Assembly (NCBI RefSeq): GCF_000372745.1
Contig: NZ_KB889677.1
Location: 39,688-103,687 of the forward strand
Length of the DNA: 64,000 nucleotides
Source of the DNA: Embleya scabrispora DSM 41855
GTDB lineage: Bacteria; Actinomycetota; Actinomycetes; Streptomycetales; Streptomycetaceae
Reading direction: 5' to 3'
The notes beneath the pieces are model-generated. The model did not search any database. It was given only the letters and a program-made list of their open reading frames with translations, and was not told where the DNA came from. Below are positions 24,083 to 34,552 of this stretch, piece after piece (positions within the stretch are counted from its first letter, which is position 1; each line of letters starts with the position of its first letter). The position numbers and the translations under genes are program-made.

Positions 24083-25492
24083 ATGACGGACACCGAGGCC
24101 GAACCGAACACGAGTGCGGCCGAACCGAGTGTCGGCGCGGAAGGGTACGAACGAGGACTCAACAGCCGCCAGATCCAGATGATCGCGATCGGCGGCGCGA
24201 TCGGCACCGGGCTCTTCCTGGGCGCGGGTGGCGCGATCGAGAAGGCCGGACCGTCGCTGATCGCGGCCTACGCGGTGGCCGGCGTACTGATCTTCTTCGT
24301 CATGCGCGCGCTGGGCGAACTGTTGATGTACCGCCCGGTGGCGGGCAGCTTCGCCGAGTACGCCCGGGAATTCTTCGGGCCGTTCGCCGGCTTCGTGACC
24401 GGCTGGACGTACTGGGTGATGTGGGTGGTCACCGGGATGGCCGAGATCACCGCGGCGGGCGTCTACGTGCAGTACTGGTGGCCCGCGGTTCCGCAGTGGG
24501 TGACCGCGCTGGTGGTGCTGCTCGTGCTGTTCGCCGCCAACCTGATCTCGGTCAAGCTGTTCGGCGAGTTCGAGTTCTGGTTCTCGATGATCAAGGTGAC
24601 CGCGATCATCGGGATGATCCTGGTCGGCATCGGGGTGCTGATGTTCGGCTTCGGTGAGGCCGGCGACCAGGCGTCCGTCTCGCATCTGTGGTCGGACGGC
24701 GGGTTCGCGCCCCATGGCGTCGGCGAGACGTTGATGGTGCTCCAGATCGTGATGTTCGCCTTCCTGGGCGTCGAACTGGTCGGGGTCACCGCCGGCGAGG
24801 CGCAGGACCCGGAGAAGGTGCTGCCGCGCGCGATCAACACCATTCCGTTCCGGATCGGGCTGTTCTACATCGGCGCGCTGGTGGTCATCCTCTCGCTCGC
24901 GCCGTGGACCGACTTCCACGCCAAGGAGAGCCCGTTCGTGCTGGTCTTCGACCGGGTGGGCATCCCGGCCGCGGCCGCGATCATCAATTTCGTCGTGCTC
25001 ACCGCCGCGCTGTCCTCGTGCAACTCGGGCCTGTACTCGACCGGCCGGATGTTGCGCACGCTCGCGGTCGAGGGGCAGGCGCCGCCACAGGTGAGCAGGC
25101 TCAGCTCGCATCGGGTGCCCGCGATGGCGATCATCGTGTCGGCGATCGTGATGGGCGTCGGCGTACTGATCAACGCGCTGGTGCCGGACAAGGCGTTCAT
25201 GTACATCACCTCGGTGGCCACCGTGGGCGCGCTGTGGACGTGGGGGATGATCGTCGCCTGCCAGATGCGCTACCGGCGTGCGGTGGACCGGGGTCGGTTG
25301 GAAGGGCACGGGTTCCGGATGCCGGGCGCGCCGTACACGGGCTGGGCGGTGCTGGCCTTTCTGGCGATGGTGGTGATCCTGCTCGGGTTCTCCGCGGACA
25401 CCAGGATCGCGTTGTATGTCGTGCCGATCTGGGTGGTGTTCCTGGTGGCGGCGTACATCCCGGCGCGGCGTGGGAAGCCGATGAAGGTCTGA
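24083..25492 (+). CDS. Amino acid permease (APC superfamily, AAT type)
   Basis: 469 residues, about twelve membrane helices. The N-terminal signature YERGLNSRQIQMIAIGGAIG, followed by TGLFLGAGGAI, identifies the amino acid transporter group that includes GABA, aromatic and D-serine/D-alanine/glycine permeases. The helix 8 region reads NSGLYSTGRMLRTLAVEGQAP. Proton-coupled uptake at the cytoplasmic membrane is expected; the substrate is unresolved. The ATG at 24083 has CGGGAG at 24072-24077. Conserved association with clpS and mec has been seen in streptomycetes. A nearby inverted repeat may control it. Confidence 0.94.
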   Translation: MTDTEAEPNTSAAEPSVGAEGYERGLNSRQIQMIAIGGAIGTGLFLGAGGAIEKAGPSLIAAYAVAGVLIFFVMRALGELLMYRPVAGSFAEYAREFFGPFAGFVTGWTYWVMWVVTGMAEITAAGVYVQYWWPAVPQWVTALVVLLVLFAANLISVKLFGEFEFWFSMIKVTAIIGMILVGIGVLMFGFGEAGDQASVSHLWSDGGFAPHGVGETLMVLQIVMFAFLGVELVGVTAGEAQDPEKVLPRAINTIPFRIGLFYIGALVVILSLAPWTDFHAKESPFVLVFDRVGIPAAAAIINFVVLTAALSSCNSGLYSTGRMLRTLAVEGQAPPQVSRLSSHRVPAMAIIVSAIVMGVGVLINALVPDKAFMYITSVATVGALWTWGMIVACQMRYRRAVDRGRLEGHGFRMPGAPYTGWAVLAFLAMVVILLGFSADTRIALYVVPIWVVFLVAAYIPARRGKPMKV

Positions 25493-25552
25493 TCGGCGCC
25501 CGGGTCGTGGGCGGCGGAGCCGAGGCGTCGCGCGGGCCCCGGAGGCGCTCAG

Positions 25553-25558
25553 TACGCT
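25553..25558 (+). promoter_or_regulatory. TACGCT -10 box, leaderless mec gene
   Basis: TAnnnT, six bases, then ATG at 25565, with no ribosome-binding site. Confidence 0.45.
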
Positions 25559-25564
25559 CGGGGC

Positions 25565-25978
25565 ATGCTCACCATCACCGCAGCCCTGCGCGATCGGATC
25601 GTCGCCCACGCCCGTGCCGACCACCCCGACGAGGCGTGCGGCGTCGTCGCCGGGCCCGAGGGCACCGACCGCCCCGAGCGGTTCATCCCGATGCTCAACG
25701 CGGCACGGTCGCCCACGTTCTACGAGTTCGACTCGGCCGACCTGTTCAAGCTCTACCGGGAGATGGACGACCGGGACGAGGAGCCCGTGATCGTCTACCA
25801 CTCGCACACCGCGACCGAGGCGTACCCGTCGCGCACGGATGTGTCGTACGCGTCCGAGCCCAACGCGCACTACGTGCTGGTGTCGACGCGGGACGAGCAG
25901 ACGTACGAGTTCCGGTCGTACCGGATCGTCGACGGGGTGATCACCGAGGAGGAGGTCAACGTGGTGGATGCGTATTGA
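25565..25978 (+). CDS. mec: Mec-type JAMM metallopeptidase
   Basis: 137 residues. The JAMM zinc motif is complete: Glu23 in DEACG, His79 and His81 in HSH, then seven residues to Ser89 and Asp92 (SRTD). In Mycobacterium tuberculosis the homologue releases cysteine from the CysO-cysteine adduct, the last step of the CysO-dependent pathway. The downstream cysO and cysM genes support the same role here. It probably also trims the C-terminus of CysO (see that entry). Likely leaderless. Confidence 0.93.
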   Translation: MLTITAALRDRIVAHARADHPDEACGVVAGPEGTDRPERFIPMLNAARSPTFYEFDSADLFKLYREMDDRDEEPVIVYHSHTATEAYPSRTDVSYASEPNAHYVLVSTRDEQTYEFRSYRIVDGVITEEEVNVVDAY

Positions 25979-26119
25979 TCCGGTCGGTGGCTCCGCGGGG
26001 CCGGGTGATTCGGGGTGATGTGACGGAAATGGTGAGTGTTCGCGGGCGTCCGCGTCTCACCTGTCGGTATGGCCTGTTCCGGTATGCGAGATCACATCGG
26101 AGCGGAACGAGGGAATGGC

Positions 26120-26125
26120 TAGCAT
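26120..26125 (+). promoter_or_regulatory. TAGCAT -10 box before the cysteine leader peptide
   Basis: TAnnnT followed by GACCAT and the ATG at 26132; start of the cysO-cysM transcript is therefore placed at or near 26132. Confidence 0.5.
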
Positions 26126-26127
26126 GA

Positions 26128-27672
<1,545 letters not shown>

Positions 27673-27829
27673 GTCTCGCGTGGGGCGCCGGCCTGCGGGC
27701 CTGAGCTTCGAGCGGGTTCCCTCCCGCCGCCCCGAGCGCCCGTCGCCCCCGAGTGCCGATTCGTCCCGGCGCCGGGGGCGATCGATTTTCGGGGCCGGCG
27801 ATACCGTGCGCTCGCGATGCGGCGGACCG

Positions 27830-28444
27830 TCAGCCGGTGGTGTCCTCGGTCGGGGCGTGCAGCAGGGCGCGGGCCAGGGAGCGCAGGGCGGCGGCCAGGC
27901 GTTCCGCCTCGCCCTGTTCGAGCAGGAGCAGGATCGACCGACTCTGTAGGCCGGCCAGCAGGATGTGCGCCTGGAGTTCGGCGTCCAGATCCGGGCGCTC
28001 GGCGGTGAGCAGGTCGGCGATATGCCCGTGCCAGAAGCCGTAGACGGGGTGCGCGGTGCGCGGGTCCTCATCCGACTTCGCGGTGGTCGTGTCGGCGTGG
28101 CCGAGCGCGGCCAGCAGGCCCTTGTTGCGGGCGATCACGTCGACGATGGCGTCCAGGAAGGCAAGCAGCCGCTCGGCGGCCGGGGCGCCCGGACCCAGCG
28201 GGGGCGGCCCGACGGAGACGGCCTCGGTCAGGGCGAGCGCGCGCTCCGCCATCAGCGCGTGCATCAGGCCCATGCGGCTGCCGAAGCGGTGGAACACCGT
28301 GCCCTTGCCGACGCCCGCCGCTGCGGCGACCTGCTCCATCGAGATCTGCTCGGGCCGGTACCGGGCCAGCAGTTCCTCGGTGGCCAACAGGATCGCGCGC
28401 CGATTGCGGGCCGCGTCGGCGCGTTCGGGGCGGTCTTGCGTCAT
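27830..28444 (-). CDS. TetR-family repressor
   Basis: 204 residues from the ATG at 28444. The N-terminal helix-turn-helix reads RRAILLATEELLARY, then ISMEQVAAAAGVGKGTVFHR and FGSRMGLMHALM. The C-terminal ligand domain is helical and unassigned. The gene is divergent from a quinone-reductase-like gene; the 125-bp region between carries a perfect palindrome plus an extra half-site. It is therefore the probable repressor of both. The pair looks inserted into the otherwise conserved cysM-to-murI block. Confidence 0.93.
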   Translation of the reverse strand: MTQDRPERADAARNRRAILLATEELLARYRPEQISMEQVAAAAGVGKGTVFHRFGSRMGLMHALMAERALALTEAVSVGPPPLGPGAPAAERLLAFLDAIVDVIARNKGLLAALGHADTTTAKSDEDPRTAHPVYGFWHGHIADLLTAERPDLDAELQAHILLAGLQSRSILLLLEQGEAERLAAALRSLARALLHAPTEDTTG

Positions 28445-28470
28445 CGCGTTCCTCGTCGAGTCGATGGACA

Positions 28471-28520
28471 ACTGGACCAGCGGTCCAGTACGTTCGAAAT
28501 AACTTGACTAATGGTCCAGT
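28471..28520. promoter_or_regulatory. TetR operator in divergent promoter
   Basis: ACTGGACC (28471-28478), AGC, GGTCCAGT (28482-28489) is a perfect 8-bp inverted repeat. GGTCCAGT recurs at 28513-28520, giving a second half-site (ATGGTCCAGT). The arrangement fits autoregulation and control of the oxidoreductase. Confidence 0.65.
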
Positions 28521-28569
28521 TCGGTCGGGTCGGGATTCCCCCATGCTCCCAGTTGCCCAGGAGGATCGG

Positions 28570-29544
28570 ATGCGGCGAGTCCGCTATCACCAGTACGGCG
28601 ACCCGGATGTACTGACCGTCGAGGAGGTCGACCGCCCCGAACCCGGGCCGGGGCAGGTGCTCGTTCGCACCGAGGCGATCGGCGCCAACTTCGTGGACAC
28701 CAGGTTCCGGCGCGGGCCGGCGGCCGGGCCACTGTTCCGGCGGCCGTTGCCGGGAGTGCTCACGGGTGATGTGGTGGGCGTGATCGAGGCCGTCGGTCCG
28801 GATGTGACGCGGTGGCGGATCGGTCGGCGGGTCGCGGGACTGGCGGAGGACGCGTTCGCCGACTTCGTCGTCGCGGACGCCGAGTGGCTCGTCGAGGTGC
28901 CCGACGGGCTGGACGCCGGCGCTGCGGGCGCGTTGCCGATGGCCGCACCGGTGGCGCTACGGGCTCTGCGCACCGGTCGACTCGCGCCCGGGGAAACGGT
29001 GTTGATCCATGCCGCGGCGGGCGGTATCGGCCATCTCGCGATGCAACTCGCCAAGTTGCTCGGCGCCGGTACGGTCATCGCCACGGTCGGGTCGGCGGAC
29101 AAGTTCGCCTTCGCCAAGGAGTACGGCGCCGACTTCGCGTTCGACTACACCGACCCCGACTGGCCGGCGCGGGTGCGCGAGGTGGCGCCGCAGGGGGTGG
29201 ACGTCGTGCTCGACTCGGTGGGTGGCGAGATCCTGCGGCAGAGCTTCGATCTGTTGGCTCCGTCGGGTCGGATCGCGGTGTACGGCGCGGCGAGTGGCGA
29301 GATGGCCGCGATTCCCGTCACGGACCTGTTCGCGTTGCGGTCGGTGGCCGGGTTCTCGCTGCTCGCCTGGCGGGCGGCGAGTCCGCCGGAGGCGCGTCGG
29401 GACCTGGCCGAGTCGGCCGACCACCTGGGTTCGGGCCGGTTGCGCGTTGCGGTCCACGCGCGGCTGCCGCTCACCGAGGCGGCGGAGGCGCACCGGGTGC
29501 TGGAGGCACGGGAGCAGTCGGGGCGGGTGGTGATGGTGCCGTAG
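28570..29544 (+). CDS. Zinc-independent quinone oxidoreductase (MDR superfamily)
   Basis: 324 residues. The N-terminal GroES-like domain (VEEVDRPEPGPGQVLVR) lacks the zinc-binding cysteines of alcohol dehydrogenases. The NADPH domain has HAAAGGIGHLAMQLAKLLGA and the following ATVGSADKFAFAKEYGAD. Such enzymes reduce quinones or activated alkenes with NADPH. The ATG at 28570 has AGGAGG at 28559-28564. It is divergent from a TetR repressor with an operator between, a classic inducible detoxification pair. Substrate unknown. Confidence 0.93.
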   Translation: MRRVRYHQYGDPDVLTVEEVDRPEPGPGQVLVRTEAIGANFVDTRFRRGPAAGPLFRRPLPGVLTGDVVGVIEAVGPDVTRWRIGRRVAGLAEDAFADFVVADAEWLVEVPDGLDAGAAGALPMAAPVALRALRTGRLAPGETVLIHAAAGGIGHLAMQLAKLLGAGTVIATVGSADKFAFAKEYGADFAFDYTDPDWPARVREVAPQGVDVVLDSVGGEILRQSFDLLAPSGRIAVYGAASGEMAAIPVTDLFALRSVAGFSLLAWRAASPPEARRDLAESADHLGSGRLRVAVHARLPLTEAAEAHRVLEAREQSGRVVMVP

Positions 29545-29722
29545 GCGGGGGCGGGGTGGGTGCCGTCCGGGGCGGTGAACGAGTCGTCGACCGGTGATCG
29601 ACGAGCCTGCGAGGAGAGCGGCGGAGCCGCCGCCTCGCGCGGAGCGCGGTTCTGTATGACGTCGGTCACCCCCATGCCCGTTGTGCACCGGGACGTACCC
29701 CTCCACTGCGTACTCTCGGGGA

Positions 29723-30067
29723 GTGGCATTCGCATCCAACGACGCGCCGGTCGGAACCCTCGACTCCGGCTTTGCCGGCCAGACCGTGGCCAGGGCCGTG
29801 CTCGACCGGCTTTCGAACGAGCCGATCCGCTGTCTCGGCGACACCGCGCGGCAGCCCTACGGGCCGAGGCCGAGCGCGGAGGTGCGCCGGGACGCGCGCG
29901 AGCGGTACGCCGTCCCGGTGATCGACGTGATCACGCCGGCCACCCTGCGGGCCGCGCCCGACCACCGATTCCTCACCACGGGCGATCCCGCCCGGTTCCG
30001 CGACGTGGGTCGCCGGTTCCTCGGCCCCGAACTCGCGCACGTCGACGCGCTCGGAGCCCTCACGTGA
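29723..30067 (+). pseudogene. murI: Gutted glutamate racemase gene (murI remnant), still open
   Basis: 114 residues. Three blocks match MurI in order: [19 protein letters not shown] with [19 protein letters not shown] (N-terminal 55 residues), [17 protein letters not shown] (middle), and [19 protein letters not shown] (extreme C-terminus). MurI is about 265 residues; two in-frame deletions at the [11 protein letters not shown] junction and after ITPA remove both catalytic cysteines (ACNTAS and GCTHYPLL regions). The position between cysM and the MBL gene is that of murI in M. tuberculosis. The GTG at 29723 and a GTGA overlap with the next gene are preserved, so it may still be translated to couple the downstream gene. 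Confidence 0.85.
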
Positions 30068-30819
30068 AACTCACCGTCGTCGGCTGCTCCGGCAGCTTCC
30101 CCGGGCCGGACGGCCCCTGCTCGTGTTACCTCCTGGAAGCCGACGGGGTCCGGATCCTGATCGACCTCGGCAACGGCGCGCTCGGCGCCCTGCAACGGCA
30201 CACCACGCTCGCCTCGGTGGACGCGGTGCTGCTCAGCCACCTGCACGCCGACCACTGCCTCGACCTCGCCTGCTACTTCGTGGCCCGCAAGTACTGCCCG
30301 GCCGGCGAACTGCCTCGGCTGCCGGTGTACGGACCGGCCGACACGCACGAGCGGATCGCGCGCGCGTACGACGTCGAAGGCGCGATCGACAACGGGCGGA
30401 TGGCCGACGTGTTCGACTTCCGCACGGTGGTCACCGGCACGTTCGAGGTCGGCCCGTTCCGGATCACCGCGGACCGCATGCCGCACCCCGTCGAGTCGTA
30501 CGCCTACCGGATCGAGGTCGGCGGCCGATCGCTCGTGTACTCCGGCGACACCGGTGTCAGTGATGACCTGGTGCGGATCTCACGCGGCGCCGACCTGCTG
30601 CTGTGCGAGGCGTCCTTCGAGTACGGCCGGGAGGATCTGCCACACGTGCACCTGAACGGCCGGCAGGCCGGCGAGCATGCCGAACGGGCAGGAGTGGGAA
30701 GGCTGTTGCTCACCCACATCCCGCCGTGGACGAGTCGCGGGCGCAATCTGGAGGACGCCCGCAAGACCTTCTCCGGCGCCGTCGAGCTGGCCCTGCCGGA
30801 CGCCTCGCACACGGTCTGA
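30064..30819 (+). CDS. MBL-fold hydrolase, Rv1339-like phosphodiesterase
   Basis: 251 residues, GTG start overlapping the murI remnant by four bases. The metallo-beta-lactamase motif HLHADH lies at about 59-64 (His59, His61, Asp63, His64); further metal ligands are in [13 protein letters not shown] and LTHIPPW. Its place before rph and rdgB matches Rv1339 of M. tuberculosis, reported as a cyclic-nucleotide phosphodiesterase. RNase Z-like activity is an alternative for the fold. In most relatives murI directly precedes it, as its remnant does here. Confidence 0.92.
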   Translation: MKLTVVGCSGSFPGPDGPCSCYLLEADGVRILIDLGNGALGALQRHTTLASVDAVLLSHLHADHCLDLACYFVARKYCPAGELPRLPVYGPADTHERIARAYDVEGAIDNGRMADVFDFRTVVTGTFEVGPFRITADRMPHPVESYAYRIEVGGRSLVYSGDTGVSDDLVRISRGADLLLCEASFEYGREDLPHVHLNGRQAGEHAERAGVGRLLLTHIPPWTSRGRNLEDARKTFSGAVELALPDASHTV

Positions 30820-30861
30820 GGCGCGCCGGGCGGCCGGTCCGAAACCGTGCGTGGCACCGCT

Positions 30862-30867
30862 TAGGCT
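30862..30867 (+). promoter_or_regulatory. TAGGCT -10 box, leaderless rph
   Basis: TAnnnT followed by GGGTCC and the ATG at 30874; identical hexamer to that of rdgB. Confidence 0.5.
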
Positions 30868-30873
30868 GGGTCC

Positions 30874-31599
30874 ATGTCACGAGTAGACGGCCGTACCCCC
30901 GACCAGCTCCGCCCGGTCACGTTCCAGCGCAAGTGGCTCGACCACGCCGAGGGCTCGGTCCTCGTCGAGTTCGGCCGTACGCGCGTCCTGGTCGCCGCGA
31001 GCGTCACCGAAGGTGTGCCGCGCTGGCGCAAGGGCAGTGGAGAGGGCTGGGTCACCGCCGAGTACTCGATGTTGCCGCGCGCCACCCACACGCGCGGCGA
31101 CCGCGAGTCGGTCAAGGGCCGGATCGGCGGGCGTACGCACGAGATCTCGCGGCTGATCGGTCGTTCGCTGCGTGCGGTGATCGACACCAAGGCGCTCGGC
31201 GAGACCACGATCCACCTCGACTGCGACGTGCTCCAGGCCGACGGCGGCACCCGGACCGCGGCGATCACCGGCGCCTATGTCGCGCTCGCCGACGCGGTGA
31301 CCTGGGCGCGTGAGCGCAAGCTCACCCGCAAGGGCGCCAATCCGCTGATCGGCTCGGTGGCGGCGGTCAGCGTCGGCATCATCGACGGCGTGCCGATGCT
31401 CGACCTCCCCTACGAGGAGGACGTTCGTGCCGAGACCGACATGAACATCGTGTGCACCGGCGACGGGCGCTTCGTCGAGGTGCAGGGCACCGCGGAGAAG
31501 GAGCCGTTCGACCGCGCGCTGCTGAACGGTCTGCTCGACCTGGGCGCGCGGGGCTGCGAGGAACTGACGATGCTTCAGCAGCTCGCCCTGGAGTCCTGA
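30874..31599 (+). CDS. rph: Ribonuclease PH
   Basis: 241 residues, the standard length. A phosphorolytic 3'-to-5' exoribonuclease that trims tRNA precursors. Conserved segments: [20 protein letters not shown], then [37 protein letters not shown] (with the phosphate-binding Arg residues), and [19 protein letters not shown]. It works as a hexameric ring. The promoter is probably separate from the MBL gene: TAGGCT lies six bases before the ATG. It is followed by a strong terminator-like hairpin before the lipoprotein gene. Confidence 0.97.
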   Translation: MSRVDGRTPDQLRPVTFQRKWLDHAEGSVLVEFGRTRVLVAASVTEGVPRWRKGSGEGWVTAEYSMLPRATHTRGDRESVKGRIGGRTHEISRLIGRSLRAVIDTKALGETTIHLDCDVLQADGGTRTAAITGAYVALADAVTWARERKLTRKGANPLIGSVAAVSVGIIDGVPMLDLPYEEDVRAETDMNIVCTGDGRFVEVQGTAEKEPFDRALLNGLLDLGARGCEELTMLQQLALES

Positions 31600-31690
31600 G
31601 CGCCCCACCGCCGAGCGGGTGACGAAGTCGCCGAGGCGTCGGGAGCGGCCCCGGTGGGTGCTTTCCCCGCATACCACCGCAAACGGTGGT

Positions 31691-31733
31691 CACGTGCCGG
31701 TTGCGAGTGTCACGTACACGCAACCGGCACGTG
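31691..31733. terminator. 15-bp perfect stem, terminator after rph
   Basis: CACGTGCCGGTTGCG (31691-31705) and CGCAACCGGCACGTG (31719-31733) are exact complements around a 13-base loop. It lies 91 bp after the rph stop, with no T-run. It would end the rph transcript; a protein-binding site is the alternative. Confidence 0.65.
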
Positions 31734-31853
31734 CCGGGTATGCCACCGTCGGCCCGTCGCGGGGCCGGACACCAGTACGGTCGTGGCACCTGGTCATCCC
31801 GATCAGCGGCAGCCACGACCGGGCCGATCGGCCCGTCCCTGACGAGGAGCTCC

Positions 31854-32252
31854 ATGTTCCGCGCCACGTACCGTTCCCGCCGGGTCCTGCGCACCACGAT
31901 CGCGGCCACCGTCATGGCGGGCGCGTTGTTCGCCACCGCCGCGTGCGAGCAGGCGCAGCAGGCCATCTCGTGTGCCGAACTGGCCACCAACCTCACCAAC
32001 GACATCGCCACGCTGAGCAATGTGCTGAACGACCCGGCCGCGGCTCGCAAGGCGCTCGACAACCTGCAGAAGACCTTGGACGACAAGACCAAGGACCTGG
32101 ACTCGAACGACGCCAAGAACGCCGCGAACGGCCTCGGCGACGTGATCACCCAGCTCAGCACCAAGGCCGCCAACGGCGGAAGCCTGAGTGCCGGCGACGT
32201 GCAACCGCTGATCAACGGCGCGAAGAACCTGGCCGCGATCTGTGTGAAGTAG
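31854..32252 (+). CDS. Small predicted lipoprotein
   Basis: 132 residues. The signal peptide has a basic start (MFRATYRSRRVLR), a hydrophobic core (TIAATVMAGALFATAA) and a lipobox-like TAAC, so Cys31 may be lipidated. The mature part is helical and rich in Asn, Asp, Lys and Ala (TKDLDSNDAKNAANGLGDV), with Cys40 and Cys130 possibly forming a disulfide. No family recognised. ATG at 31854 with GAGGAG at 31844-31849. It sits between rph and rdgB, apparently with its own promoter. Confidence 0.8.
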   Translation: MFRATYRSRRVLRTTIAATVMAGALFATAACEQAQQAISCAELATNLTNDIATLSNVLNDPAAARKALDNLQKTLDDKTKDLDSNDAKNAANGLGDVITQLSTKAANGGSLSAGDVQPLINGAKNLAAICVK

Positions 32253-32317
32253 CAGGTCCGCGAGGCGGTCCGGATCCGATCCGTGGCCGCCGCAACCCTC
32301 GTGCCGCACGGCGACAC

Positions 32318-32323
32318 TAGGCT
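32318..32323 (+). promoter_or_regulatory. TAGGCT -10 box, leaderless rdgB
   Basis: TAnnnT, then TGCCGC and the ATG at 32330; no ribosome-binding site. Confidence 0.5.
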
Positions 32324-32329
32324 TGCCGC

Positions 32330-32932
32330 ATGAGCCGCCTCGTACTCGCCACACGCAACGCCAACAAGGTCCTCGAGCTCCGGCAGATCCTCCTGGACGC
32401 CGGGCTGGACGTGGAACTCGTCGGCATGGACGCGTATCCGGATGTCCCCGACGTGCCCGAGACCGGCCTCACCTTCGCGGCCAACGCCCTGCTCAAGGCG
32501 CACGCCATCGCGCGGGCCACGGGACTTGCGGCGATCGCCGACGACTCCGGCCTGTGCGTGGCCGCGCTCAACGGGATGCCCGGCATCTTCTCCGCGCGCT
32601 GGGCCGGCACGCACGGCGACGACGCGGCCAACCTGCGGCTGCTGCTCGCGCAGTTGTCCGACATCGGCGACGAGCACCGCGCCGCGTGGTTCGCCTGCGC
32701 GGCGGCGCTCGCCCTGCCGGACGGCACCGAGCGGGTGGTCGAGGGCCGGTTCGAGGGCACCTTGACCCGCGAACCGCGCGGCACCGGTGGCTTCGGCTAC
32801 GACCCGATCCTCCAGGTCGCCGACGACACCCGCACCGCCGCCGAGCTGAGCGCCGCCGAGAAGAACGCGATCAGCCACCGGGGCAAGGCATTTCGCGCCC
32901 TCGCGCCGATCGTTTCCGAACTGATCGGCTGA
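32330..32932 (+). CDS. rdgB: XTP/dITP diphosphatase (RdgB/HAM1)
   Basis: 200 residues. It removes non-canonical purine nucleotides such as XTP and dITP by releasing pyrophosphate. Family marks: LVLATRNANKVLELRQIL at the N-terminus, the catalytic ADDSGLCVAALNGMPG with the acidic pair, FSARWAGTHGDD, and GGFGYDPIL. The C-terminal ends NAISHRGKAFRAL as expected. Neighbourhood with rph is conserved in actinobacteria. Likely leaderless. Confidence 0.97.
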   Translation: MSRLVLATRNANKVLELRQILLDAGLDVELVGMDAYPDVPDVPETGLTFAANALLKAHAIARATGLAAIADDSGLCVAALNGMPGIFSARWAGTHGDDAANLRLLLAQLSDIGDEHRAAWFACAAALALPDGTERVVEGRFEGTLTREPRGTGGFGYDPILQVADDTRTAAELSAAEKNAISHRGKAFRALAPIVSELIG

Positions 32933-32980
32933 CACCCCCACCCGCTTGGAAGCGACCGCTCGGCCGCGGGCCGCCCGTAC

Positions 32981-34552
32981 TCACCGGCGGTCCGGCCGGC
33001 GCGCCGCGCCGATACCCATCGCCACCGCGAGGAGTACGGCCGCCAGCGTCGCGACCGCGAGCCACGGCGGTCCGGCCGGTTCGCCGTGTCGGCGGATCGC
33101 GCCCATGAAGTCCAGGCCGGTGATGTTGTTCAGGATGCCCCACCACAACGGCAGGTAGAGCGCCTGGAAGAGCCGGTGCGTGCGACTCGCCAACCCGATG
33201 CACAGCGCGAAGGACGGGATCAGCAGCGCACCGGCGGCCCACGCGGCCAGGCCCGGGGTGTCACCCGCGACCACCATGCGGATGGCCGGGGCGAGTCCGA
33301 CCAGCGCGGTCAGCAGCAGTCCGGCCGTCCACTCGGCGAACAGCCGTCGACGGGGCGTCGGATAGGCGCCGAGCAGGCCGGCCATGTCGTGTTCGACGCG
33401 CTGGGTGCCCAGCCGCGACCACACCATGAGCGGCCAGATCCACAGGGCGGGCAGCACCGCCGAGGTCACCACGTCCCCGGTCGCGGCCAGGCCGAGCGCG
33501 GACAGCAGCGCGGTCACCGCCCACCAGCGGCGGGACACGCCCTGGACCAGGACGCGCAGTTCGCCGGCGAGCAGGCGCGGCAAGGTGAAGCCGACGCGGG
33601 CCGGGGTGTGCGGCAGGACGGGGGGCGTGCTCGGCGGGTACGCCCGGGCCGCCGCGGCCGGCGGCTCGTTTTGAGCGGCGCCGCGGGTGCCGCCCCGGGC
33701 CGGGTCGAAACGGGCGAACCACAGCGCGGGCAGGATCGCGACGGCGACGGCCAGGAGCATCAGGGCCGTCCGCTGAAGCAGGAAGATGCCGCTCGGGGTG
33801 AAGCCGGTCCAGTCGAAGGTCCGCAGCGGCTCGTCCCGCCAGGTCAGCCCGAGACTGAACTCCTGGCCGGCCAAGTCGCCGTGTTGCGAGACGAGTTCAT
33901 CGCGCATCGAGGCGACCGCCGCATGTACGCCCAGGCCGCCCAGAGGCGCGGACCCGGACTGTCCGCCGAGCGCGACGGTGAGCGAGACGAAGAACCACAC
34001 CACGTTGCCCAGGGCGCCGCGCAGCCGGGGAATGGTCTCGAACAGCAGCGCCGCCGCGGCGGTCACCACCACCAGGGGCAGCGTGATGGTGACGAACGGC
34101 AGGAGCAGCGCGACCGGTTCGATCCGCCGGTCCTCGCCACGCAGCAACTGCATACCGGCGGCGGTCAGTGCCAGCACGCCCACCATGGAGGCGAGCACCA
34201 GCACGTTGCCGAGGAGCTTGGCCGCGAGGTAGGCCCACGTGCGCAACGGCGTCGCGGCCAGCAACCGGCCGACCCGGGTGCGCTCGTCCCGGCCGATCGC
34301 GTCGCGCACCACGTGGAAACCGCCCAGCGTCAGCCACAGCGCACCCGCCAGCGCGGTGGCCGTGCCCACGTAGGCGCTGTCGTACCGGCCCCGGTAGTCG
34401 CCGACGTTCATGATCGTCCAGTGCGCGTCCGGGCCGGGGATGGCCACGTAGGCCAGCGCCACCGCCGCGGCGAGGGTGACCAGGTACGCCGGGCGGCGGA
34501 CGCGCTCGCGGAAGTCGGCGCCGGCCAGGCGCACCACGATGCCCGCGGTCAC
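32981..34552 (-). CDS. ABC-2 type exporter permease
   Basis: 523 residues, about twelve hydrophobic segments in two halves separated by a Pro/Ala-rich hydrophilic region (AARAYPPSTPPVLPHTPA). The N-terminal half has the extracytoplasmic loop typical of ABC-2 permeases. The GTG at 34552 overlaps the ATPase stop by four bases. With that ATPase it forms an exporter of unknown cargo, possibly an antimicrobial peptide or lipid, under the adjoining two-component system. Confidence 0.88.
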   Translation of the reverse strand: MTAGIVVRLAGADFRERVRRPAYLVTLAAAVALAYVAIPGPDAHWTIMNVGDYRGRYDSAYVGTATALAGALWLTLGGFHVVRDAIGRDERTRVGRLLAATPLRTWAYLAAKLLGNVLVLASMVGVLALTAAGMQLLRGEDRRIEPVALLLPFVTITLPLVVVTAAAALLFETIPRLRGALGNVVWFFVSLTVALGGQSGSAPLGGLGVHAAVASMRDELVSQHGDLAGQEFSLGLTWRDEPLRTFDWTGFTPSGIFLLQRTALMLLAVAVAILPALWFARFDPARGGTRGAAQNEPPAAAARAYPPSTPPVLPHTPARVGFTLPRLLAGELRVLVQGVSRRWWAVTALLSALGLAATGDVVTSAVLPALWIWPLMVWSRLGTQRVEHDMAGLLGAYPTPRRRLFAEWTAGLLLTALVGLAPAIRMVVAGDTPGLAAWAAGALLIPSFALCIGLASRTHRLFQALYLPLWWGILNNITGLDFMGAIRRHGEPAGPPWLAVATLAAVLLAVAMGIGAARRPDRR

